Positions 1 to 6,686 of a stretch of 64,000 nucleotides of DNA are shown one piece after another. Source of the stretch: Nannocystis exedens (GTDB lineage Bacteria; Myxococcota_A; Polyangia; Nannocystales; Nannocystaceae); contig NZ_NETK01000001.1 of assembly GCF_002343915.1 (NCBI RefSeq), positions 8,198,001 to 8,262,000 on the forward strand, in the 5' to 3' direction. Below the pieces are notes generated by a model. It saw nothing but the letters and a program-made list of their open reading frames with translations. It did no database searches and was not told where the DNA came from. The first letter of the stretch is position 1, and each line of letters opens with the position of its first letter. The position numbers were made by a program, and so were the translations under genes.

Positions 1-7
1 GAAGGAT

Positions 8-823
8 GTGCAAGCTTGGATGCACGAGAACGGCCTCCTGCCCCCTGGCGAATACTCATGTCGGATCAAGATCTTCGCCGAGGGCAATCGAATAAGCAGC
101 GGGAAGCTCAACTACGACACCGGTTTCCTGTCCGGGGTTTCCTCACTTTTTCAACGGCTCGGCATTCACCCGGACTGCACTGATCTTGCACTCTGGGTAC
201 GTCTGTCGTTCGAATCGAGCACCCCGGAGATCGACGTATTTCGAGTGACTCCCCCCCAAGAGCACCAGGAGATTCGTTGGGATGAAGCCCCGCTTCACCC
301 ATTCTCCGCCAAATCTGAGAACCCTTATCAAGTGCAACTCAAAGCAGAGCTCAAGGTGCGCAGCAAACCCCATGAGCACCTGCTGAACCGTTTCTGCTGG
401 TTCCTGGAGTGTTTGGGCTATTCACCGAAGAACAGCAAGACCATAAACCTGGCACTCGAGAGCCCGCCGTTGATCGTCCAAGCAAAAGCCATCGCGGATG
501 AGCGCTCTTGGCGCGACAATGTTCGAGCGGCGGTCGCCCAGCTACATGAGTACAGGTGGCTGTACATGCGCGAAGCCAAGCTGCTCTTTCTGGCCTCGAA
601 AGCCGTGCCAGAAGAATGGAGAGAATATTTGATGCAATGCCACCGAATCTTCGCTGCTTGGCCAGTGGGCGATGGCTTCTTTATCGAGGACATGGATGAG
701 CTTTTCCCTGTCGCCGTGTCTCGTGTTGACGACGGCGTAGATCCGCGTAAATCCAGCGGCAGAAATCAGCGGCGAAAATCGGCGGCAGAAAACGCCGGCG
801 AGGCCGGCGTCGAGCGAGGGTGA
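8..823 (+). CDS. PD-(D/E)XK nuclease-like protein, 5' partial, 3' end replaced by IS21
   Basis: The frame is open to the left edge, so the GTG at 8 is only the first start visible in the window. Residues from about 120 to 235 look like a restriction-endonuclease-fold module: a leading His (HEHLL), a strand reading LIVQAKAI, then AAVAQLHEYRWLY, which resembles the AVGQLxEYR helix of that superfamily. Where an (E/D)xK is usual the strand reads QAK, so catalysis may be altered. The native frame is broken at 723 by the IS21 insertion; the last codons up to 823 are IS sequence. Removing the IS and one TCTCG copy continues the frame to a TAA at 4184-4186. It lies 7 nt upstream of pglZ once repaired, which suggests one defence operon. 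The nuclease assignment is inference. Confidence 0.55.
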   Translation: MQAWMHENGLLPPGEYSCRIKIFAEGNRISSGKLNYDTGFLSGVSSLFQRLGIHPDCTDLALWVRLSFESSTPEIDVFRVTPPQEHQEIRWDEAPLHPFSAKSENPYQVQLKAELKVRSKPHEHLLNRFCWFLECLGYSPKNSKTINLALESPPLIVQAKAIADERSWRDNVRAAVAQLHEYRWLYMREAKLLFLASKAVPEEWREYLMQCHRIFAAWPVGDGFFIEDMDELFPVAVSRVDDGVDPRKSSGRNQRRKSAAENAGEAGVERG

Positions 824-833
824 CCGTGGCGGC

Positions 834-1598
834 TCAGGATTTGCGACGAGAGCGCCTGGCGGCTCTGCGGGTCGTGTTGCGTTCGACGGTCTCCTTGTTC
901 CGGTAGGATTCGGCGTCGATGGTGAGGACCTCGGCGTTGTGGCACAGGCGGTCGATGACGGCGACGATGCTGGTCGCGCTCGGAAACACCTCCTGCCACT
1001 CGCTGAAGATCCGGTTGGTGGTTACGATTGTCGAGAGTCGTTGGTATCGCTGGCTGACCACCTGGAAGAGCAGATCGGCGTAGCCTTGCCCATAGGACAT
1101 GTAGCCGACCTCGTCCACGACGAGGAGCGCGGGAGAGGTGTAGCGGCGGAGGCGCTTCCGCAGGCGCGTGGTGTCGGGCTGGGCCGCGAGATCGCCGAGC
1201 ATCTGGGCGGCCTCGACGACGCGGACGGTGTGGCCGGCCCGGATCGCGCGGTGGGCGAGGTTGCGGGCGATCATCGTCTTACCGACGCCGCCCGAGCCGA
1301 TCAGGACGACGTTGGTGTGCTCGCGGAGGAAGTCGAGCTCGAAGAGAGCCTCGATCGCCTCGCGGTCGATCTTCCGCGGGTGCGTCCAATCGAAGTCGGC
1401 GATCGGCTTAAAGGCGCCGATCTTGGCGCCCTCGAGGCGACGCGCGAGGCTGCGTCGACAGCGTTCGTCCTCTTCGGCCTCGATGAGCGGGCGCAGCCAC
1501 GGCTCGGCCTCGATGGCGTGCCAGCGGGCGAGCAGGCCGTAGAGCCCGAGCGCGGCGGCGCGCTCGCGCAGCGTCGCGTCAGGTGTCTTCGTCGCCAT
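834..1598 (-). CDS. istB: IS21 IstB-like helper ATPase
   Basis: A 254-aa AAA+ ATPase that assists the IstA transposase in target selection. Walker A is GSGGVGKT and Walker B is LLVVDEVGYM; the sensor-like TTNRIFSEW follows. The start is the ATG at 1598, giving MATKTPDATLRERAAALGL, the usual IstB N-terminus; the frame is open further upstream but that part is antisense-like arginine-rich sequence inside istA. It overlaps the 3' end of istA by 20 nt, the typical coupled istA-istB arrangement. Confidence 0.93.
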   Translation of the reverse strand: MATKTPDATLRERAAALGLYGLLARWHAIEAEPWLRPLIEAEEDERCRRSLARRLEGAKIGAFKPIADFDWTHPRKIDREAIEALFELDFLREHTNVVLIGSGGVGKTMIARNLAHRAIRAGHTVRVVEAAQMLGDLAAQPDTTRLRKRLRRYTSPALLVVDEVGYMSYGQGYADLLFQVVSQRYQRLSTIVTTNRIFSEWQEVFPSATSIVAVIDRLCHNAEVLTIDAESYRNKETVERNTTRRAARRSRRKS

Positions 1599-3069
1599 CG
1601 TCGTTCTCCTCGGCGGTGAGCGCGTCGTAGGTGCGGAGGTCGTGCGGGCGCACGACGATCGCGCGCAGGCGCGTCGGGAGCTCCGGCGCCTCCCGGTGTC
1701 CTGGCGGGGCGAGCTGCTCAATCGCCTTGCGCAGCGCCGGGATGTATAGCAACTCGCGTGCGAGCGCGTCGTCGATGGCCTGCTCCAAGAGACAGGCGCC
1801 GTGGGCGTCGAGGAGCTCCTCGAGCTGACGGGTGGCGCGGGCGAGCGGCTCGCCGCGCTCGGCGAGGGCGCGCAGGAAGTCCTGGCTCCGCGGGACCGCG
1901 CGCCGCAGGCGATCGAGCTCCCGATGTGTCCGGGCGCCGGTCTTTTCGGACCACAGCGCGTCGATGTGCGACCTGTCCTCGAGGACCTCGCCGGCGCCGT
2001 AGCAGCGGGCGTGCTCGGCGATCACGTGCGTCCCGTCGACGACGCGCACGCGCTCGGCGTCGGCGACGACGACGAGCTCCTTGCAGACGTGGGTGTGCGG
2101 GATCGAGTAGTCGTTGCGATCGAAGCGCACGTACGGGGTCTTGCCGGCGCGCACGGGCTGCTGCTCGGCGCACGGAAACGGCTCGCCGGACGCCACCAGC
2201 AGCAAGGGGCGCTCCTCGGCGAAGGCGCTTTCGACCGTGCGGGCGCGGTCGTCGGGCCACAGTCTTTGCATGGCGAGGGTCTGGCAGAATGCGAGCACCT
2301 GCGCGTTGAGGTCGTCGAGGCCGACGAAAGTGCGGCCGGCGAAGAATGCGTCGCGCAGGTAGCGAATCGCGCGTTCGACACGACCCTTCTCGTTTCCCCT
2401 CCTCGGCGCGACCGGCCTGGGTTCATAGCGGTAGTGCCCCGCGAACTCGACGAGCGTCGGGTGGAGGCGGATCGCGTCGCCCTGTCGCTCGAGCACCGCG
2501 CTCTTCAGGTTGTCGTAGAGCACGACCCGCGCGGCGCCGCCGAAGTACGCGAATGCATGCACATGGCCAGCGAGGAAGCTCGGCATCCGCGCGTCGTAGA
2601 AGAAGCGCACGAACAGCGCGCGCGACCAGCTCAGCACCATGACGAAGGCCATCAGCTTGCGCGTCGCCCGGCCGACCTGGACCTTGCCGAAGTCGGCCCA
2701 GTCCACTTGGGCCTGTTCTCCGGGCAAGGTCGCAAGGCGCAGGTACGCCTCGGCCCGGCGGGGTCGCAGCTCGCGGACCACCTCGCGCAGCCGCGAGATC
2801 TGGCCGGTGTAGCCGCGCGTGCGGACCATCTGCAGGATCCGCGTCGCGCGCAGCTTCGGGTACTTCTCGAGCGTCTCGCGGATGAAGGCGCGGTACGGAT
2901 CCACCTTCGTCCGCCGCTTCGGCGCCGGCAGCTTCACGCCGTTGTGCTGGAGGATCCTGCGCACCGTGCCGTGGTGCAGGCCGAGCTGCGCGGCGATCGT
3001 GCCGATCCGCCAGCCCTCGGCGTGAAACAGCCGCAGGACATTCGCCCGAGTCAAGGCCGACGTCGTCAC
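1579..3069 (-). CDS. istA: IS21-family transposase IstA
   Basis: A 496-aa DDE transposase. The N-terminal helix-turn-helix (WRIGTIAAQLGLHHGTVRRIL) is followed by the rve catalytic core, with QAQVDWADFG for the first Asp, VLYDNLKSAV for the second, and RRGNEKGRVERAIRYLR for the Glu. Length and motif order match complete IstA proteins. It starts with GTG in a GTGA overlap with the preceding small ORF, implying translational coupling, and overlaps istB downstream. No frameshift is seen. Confidence 0.95.
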   Translation of the reverse strand: MTTSALTRANVLRLFHAEGWRIGTIAAQLGLHHGTVRRILQHNGVKLPAPKRRTKVDPYRAFIRETLEKYPKLRATRILQMVRTRGYTGQISRLREVVRELRPRRAEAYLRLATLPGEQAQVDWADFGKVQVGRATRKLMAFVMVLSWSRALFVRFFYDARMPSFLAGHVHAFAYFGGAARVVLYDNLKSAVLERQGDAIRLHPTLVEFAGHYRYEPRPVAPRRGNEKGRVERAIRYLRDAFFAGRTFVGLDDLNAQVLAFCQTLAMQRLWPDDRARTVESAFAEERPLLLVASGEPFPCAEQQPVRAGKTPYVRFDRNDYSIPHTHVCKELVVVADAERVRVVDGTHVIAEHARCYGAGEVLEDRSHIDALWSEKTGARTHRELDRLRRAVPRSQDFLRALAERGEPLARATRQLEELLDAHGACLLEQAIDDALARELLYIPALRKAIEQLAPPGHREAPELPTRLRAIVVRPHDLRTYDALTAEENDDGDEDT

Positions 3070-3440
3070 TTCTCACCTCCGGTCAGATCGAGATCCCACT
3101 GCACGGTCGACGGCGGCCGTGGTCGTCGGAGACGGAGGACAAGACGCAAGGGAGCGAGCTCGTAAGCGTGCACCAGCGGGCTCCCGGGATCATCCAGAGT
3201 CGCGCCGAAGAGTCCCAGACCCGTGAGCCCAGACGAATCGCAGCTGCCGTCCACACACACAGCAACGCGCAGCGCATCCCCCTGCCACAGCGCGAGGCCC
3301 TCGAGCAGCGCCACCAGCGCCCGCGGATGGGAGGGCCGCGGCAGGATCGCCCGCAGCAGCTCCTGCCCCCGCGCTTGCAGCCTCAGCTCGATCGTCGTCG
3401 GTCGCGGCCTCAGCCTCATCGACCATGTCCCGATGTTCAT
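3066..3440 (-). CDS. Small IS21 accessory protein coupled to istA
   Basis: A 124-aa protein of unknown function beginning MNIGTWSMRLR. Its stop codon overlaps the istA GTG start (GTGA). A homologue sits at exactly the same place in the second IS21 element (42706-43017); the two share the block LLEGLALWQG / ILEGLALWQG and a similar C-terminal half ending in a leucine/valine-rich strand. Conservation of this frame in two divergent elements argues that it is a real gene and part of the transposon. Function is unknown; it could regulate istA translation or bind the transposase. Confidence 0.7.
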   Translation of the reverse strand: MNIGTWSMRLRPRPTTIELRLQARGQELLRAILPRPSHPRALVALLEGLALWQGDALRVAVCVDGSCDSSGLTGLGLFGATLDDPGSPLVHAYELAPLRLVLRLRRPRPPSTVQWDLDLTGGEK

Positions 3441-3717
3441 GCGATGAATCTCCTTCTGACGCGGTCACCAGCTCCACGCTGATCGATCCCGCGTCCCGGT
3501 AGTCATCGCCGTCTCCGCCGTCCTGCGGGAGACACTGCTCCGTCACTTTCTTCGCCCGCTGCGCCGTTCGATACTTCGCCTGTCGCTGAGCGTGCTTGCG
3601 CCGACCCTTCCTCGACTGCTGATACCGTCGATTCGACGCCCGTTGCCTCCGCAGCCGCCCCTGCCTGGCGCAGCCCGGCCCGCAGTAGCGCCGCCCGCAC
3701 CAGCACGCGTCGCACAC
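3190..3717 (-). CDS. Zinc-ribbon / basic-helix accessory protein of IS21
   Basis: This frame encodes a Cys-rich knuckle (VCDACWCGRRYCGPGCA) followed by a very basic helix (NRRYQQSRKGRRKHAQRQ, then KVTEQ). The frame is open upstream to about 3846 and another CxxC (RCGACG) lies before the GTG at 3717, so the true protein probably starts further upstream from a non-standard codon. The same layout occurs at 42713-43294. Its 3' half overlaps the small coupled ORF in another frame, so the C-terminal part may be spurious. Probable nucleic-acid-binding accessory protein; function unknown. Confidence 0.6.
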   Translation of the reverse strand: MCDACWCGRRYCGPGCARQGRLRRQRASNRRYQQSRKGRRKHAQRQAKYRTAQRAKKVTEQCLPQDGGDGDDYRDAGSISVELVTASEGDSSHEHRDMVDEAEAATDDDRAEAASAGAGAAAGDPAAALPSAGAGGAARGPRAVAGGCAARCCVCGRQLRFVWAHGSGTLRRDSG

Positions 3718-3891
3718 CCACGTCGCGCTCCCGCACGCTCCACAGCGCAGCGGGATCCCCCTCGGCTCCCGCGGCTCGTTCGGCTCTCGATCGACGACAC
3801 CTCCGTGCCGGTCCCCGTTGCGGATCCCACCGTCCTGTGGCAGCCTTCACGCGACCTGTCTCTTCGACAATGTCGCTGGGGGAGGTTGTTG

Positions 3892-3942
3892 GGGGACGCC
3901 GGAGAGCGCCAACTCTTGATCCCGGCGTCCCCGTTTTTTTTT
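3892..3942 (+). terminator. Rho-independent-type terminator near the IS21 right end
   Basis: A perfect 11-bp stem (3892-3902 with 3922-3932, GGGGACGCCGG and its complement) with a 19-nt loop is followed by nine T residues (3934-3942). It lies between the zinc-ribbon gene and the right inverted repeat, and acts on rightward transcription, antisense to the IS genes. It would stop read-through from the left flank into the pglZ operon. A comparable hairpin is in the same place in the second IS21 (43454-43494). Confidence 0.8.
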
Positions 3943-4131
3943 CCGGCGCCTCCCCGCTACCCGGCCTCGCCACGCGGCGCCAATCTCCGGACACGCCTCC
4001 GGCCCGGCTACGCTCGACCAGAAATTCTTGTGATCTGGCCTACAAGCCTGCGGCCCGTCGAGTTTCTACCAAAACCATTTCGTCGCCTCGCCGCTGGATT
4101 TACGCAGATCGAGATCGTCGCTGACATCTCG

Positions 4132-4186
4132 TAAGAAACAGTGCGTCTTCCTGAAAGAACCACTCTCGGAAGGCGACGAGGAGTAA
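4132..4186 (+). pseudogene. Displaced 3' end of the gene interrupted by IS21
   Basis: Joining position 723 to 4132 (one TCTCG copy kept) continues the first gene in frame for 18 more codons, reading ...VSRKKQCVFLKEPLSEG and a few more residues, to the TAA at 4184-4186. The native product would thus be about 256 aa from the GTG at 8. It is separated from the pglZ start by only 7 nt. Confidence 0.8.
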
Positions 4187-4193
4187 CCCACTC

Positions 4194-6686
4194 ATGTCGC
4201 AGGATACCTCTCTTCGAGCGTGGCTCATCGGCCAGATCAAGTCCGCGTTGCCGGCCAAGGGCGGCGCGGGCCGTTTCATGATCTGGTGCGACCCCGACCG
4301 CGAGTGGATCGAACTCCTGCGCATCGCCTCGGACGCAGCCGGCGTCGAGCTCTGGGCCCCCGCGCCCGGTGAGCCCGACCCGCACGAGCTGGCCCTGCGC
4401 GACCGCTTCCACCGCGAACCGCGCCGCCGACGGATCGTCTGGCTTCCCCGGACTCGCGCCGAGATCACCTACTTCAAGGTCTATGAGCTCGAGGCCGACG
4501 TGTGGATCCGGGGCCTCGCCGAGGCCCTCTCGGACTACGGCGTGCCGGTCGCGCGCCGTCACGAGGCCGAGCTACGGCCGATCCTCCATCTCCAGGCCCG
4601 CAATTTGTTCGACCAGCCGCGCTCGGCCTGGGACGACTTGACCCCGAGCGCCGCCAAGGGCGCCCTCTTCGACGACGGCCGGCTCCTTGAAGTCCTCACC
4701 GCCGAGCGCGACATGTTCCCGGACCTCCGCGCCGAGGGTGTCTTCGCCGTCTTCGCCGGTCGCGTGATGGAAGACCTCGGCCTTTCGGACCCCGACAAGA
4801 CCCCGGAGCCGGATTGGCGCATCGAGTCCATGCGGCGGCTCCTGCTCATGGAAGCGGCCAACAGCGGCGGAACACCGCCGCTTGGCGCGCGCGAGCTGCC
4901 CGCCGGCCGCGTACGCGAATACGCCCTCAAGCTCTTGCAGCGGTGCATGCACGACATCCGCCTGATCGCGGGCTTCGAGCGGGCCGTCCACGAGGCCGAG
5001 CGCCACCTCGGCCTTGACACCTGGGCACGCAGTCAGTCGAGCCCGCCGCGCACCACGGCCTCCCGTGCAGTCGAGGAGGCGTTGCTGCGCCACCAGATCG
5101 ATCGCTTCGAGTCGATCGACGATGTCTTCCTCCTCGCGCGCGAGCTGGCCGCTGGCTTCAGCGACATCGCCGGGCGAGCGCAGGGCTTCTGGGGCAGCCG
5201 CGCGACCCATCCGGTCGCCTGGCGTCAGCTCAAGGAGCTCGCCGACGCCGCCTGCACCCTGACCCATTTCCGCGACATCGAACATTCGTGGGCGACCGCG
5301 CGCGACATGATCCTCGCCTACGCCCACGACCTCTGGCGCCTCGAGCGAGCCGGCGAGCTGCTCTTCCGCGAGGTGCCCGGCATCGCGGATCCGCTGCACC
5401 GGATCCGCGCGCGTCTGCGCAAGGCGTACCAGCGCACCATCGACGACCTCGGCAGGCAGTTCTCCCAGCGCCTCGACGCCGCCGGCCCCGACCTCGACAT
5501 CCCCAGCGCGGGCGAGCGCGTGCTGAAGGAGCTCGGCGGGAAGAAGCAGCCGACCGCCTTCGTGATCCTCGACGCGTTCCGCTTCGAGCTCGCCCGCCGG
5601 CTCGCCGAGCAGTTGCAGCTGCACGACCCGCCCGAGCGCCTCGAGGTCGACCCCGCGCTCGCCCCGATCCCGAGCATCACCGCGCTCGGTATGCCCTTCG
5701 CGCTCCCGATCCCCCGCAGCGCGCTGACCGTCTCCTTCACCACCGGCAAGCGCCCCCAGTGGAGCGTGACCGCCGAGGGCTGGTCCGACGACCTCACGGT
5801 CGCCGAGCACCGCCGCCGCTGGCTCGTTAGGAAGGGCGGGGCGAAGGCGTGCCTCACGACGCACGAGGTCCTCGAGGGCGCCAGGCTGCGCGAGCTCGGC
5901 GACGCCCAGAAGCTCATCATGGTCTACGGCGACGAGTTCGACCGCGACGGCCACGAGGGCGCGCTCGAGCTCAGCGGCGCCGAGGATCACCTCAAGCGTT
6001 ACACGCAGGTCCTCCGCGCCCTTCGCGCCGCCGGCTACACACGGGTCATCGTCACCACGGACCACGGCTTCTTCCACTGGAAGCCCGACGACGACGAGCG
6101 CGAGGATCTGCCCCAGGGCGACATCGTCTATCAGTCCCGCCGGGCCGTCGCCGGTCGCGGGCTCTCGCACGCGACTGGCCTCCGGCTGCCCGTCCCGCGC
6201 AGCGATCTCGAGGTCGTCGTCCCGCGCAGCGTCAACGTCTTCCGCACCTACGGTGCTGTCGGCTTCCTCCACGGCGGCGCCACCTTGCAGGAGCTCGTGA
6301 TCCCGGTCGTCGTCGCGGTCTGGCCCGCCAGGCGCAAGAAGACCCCCGTGTCGCTCCACAAGATCGAGCCGATCACCACCTTGCAGCCGCGCATCGAGGT
6401 CATTTCGGGCTTGCAGGGCGAGATCTTCGCCGGCGGCGCCTACCTCCCGCGCCGAGTTCTGGTGCGGGTGTCCTCGCCGGCCGCTCTTCTCTTCCAGCAC
6501 CACGATCCAGTCACTGTCGACCCGCAGGGCAAGCCGACCGTCGTGACGCTCAAGCTGGTCGACCCGAAGCCCGACGTCCCGGTGAACACCACGCTCCGCA
6601 TCGAGATCCGCGACGCCGACAACGACGAATTCCTGCTGGGCCAGGACACCATTCTCAAGGTCGAGATCAACAGTGACTGGGACTGA
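4194..6686 (+). CDS. pglZ: PglZ-domain protein (BREX phosphatase/phosphodiesterase component)
   Basis: An 830-aa protein. The alkaline-phosphatase-superfamily PglZ core is visible as AFVILDAFRFELARRLAEQL (about residue 455), PSITALGMPFALP (about 490), MVYGDEFDRDGHEG (about 577), VIVTTDHGFFHW (about 620) and LHGGATLQELVIPVVV (about 697). A beta-rich C-terminal tail follows. The length fits BREX PglZ proteins. The ATG at 4194 is preceded by a purine-rich GGCGACGAGGAG stretch. Its 3' end overlaps brxL by 14 nt. PglZ is known as a core BREX protein with a metal-dependent hydrolase fold; its exact role in phage exclusion is not settled. Subtype is not assigned because pglX and brxC would lie left of the window. 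Confidence 0.88.
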   Translation: MSQDTSLRAWLIGQIKSALPAKGGAGRFMIWCDPDREWIELLRIASDAAGVELWAPAPGEPDPHELALRDRFHREPRRRRIVWLPRTRAEITYFKVYELEADVWIRGLAEALSDYGVPVARRHEAELRPILHLQARNLFDQPRSAWDDLTPSAAKGALFDDGRLLEVLTAERDMFPDLRAEGVFAVFAGRVMEDLGLSDPDKTPEPDWRIESMRRLLLMEAANSGGTPPLGARELPAGRVREYALKLLQRCMHDIRLIAGFERAVHEAERHLGLDTWARSQSSPPRTTASRAVEEALLRHQIDRFESIDDVFLLARELAAGFSDIAGRAQGFWGSRATHPVAWRQLKELADAACTLTHFRDIEHSWATARDMILAYAHDLWRLERAGELLFREVPGIADPLHRIRARLRKAYQRTIDDLGRQFSQRLDAAGPDLDIPSAGERVLKELGGKKQPTAFVILDAFRFELARRLAEQLQLHDPPERLEVDPALAPIPSITALGMPFALPIPRSALTVSFTTGKRPQWSVTAEGWSDDLTVAEHRRRWLVRKGGAKACLTTHEVLEGARLRELGDAQKLIMVYGDEFDRDGHEGALELSGAEDHLKRYTQVLRALRAAGYTRVIVTTDHGFFHWKPDDDEREDLPQGDIVYQSRRAVAGRGLSHATGLRLPVPRSDLEVVVPRSVNVFRTYGAVGFLHGGATLQELVIPVVVAVWPARRKKTPVSLHKIEPITTLQPRIEVISGLQGEIFAGGAYLPRRVLVRVSSPAALLFQHHDPVTVDPQGKPTVVTLKLVDPKPDVPVNTTLRIEIRDADNDEFLLGQDTILKVEINSDWD

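Larger units (their letters stand above)
724..4126 (-). mobile_element. Complete IS21-family element (IS21 copy 1)
   Basis: The ends are imperfect inverted repeats: left 724-760 and right 4090-4126 read inward match at 29 of 37 positions and both begin TGT. Direct copies of TCTCG flank the element at 719-723 and 4127-4131, a 5-bp target duplication within the 4-8 bp usual for IS21. All genes are on the minus strand in the order zinc-ribbon protein, small coupled ORF, istA, istB. The left end carries about four tandem copies of a 13-14 nt unit related to aaatcagcggcga (about 748-800), as expected for IS21 multiple transposase-binding repeats. The genes look intact, so the element may be active. 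Confidence 0.92.
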
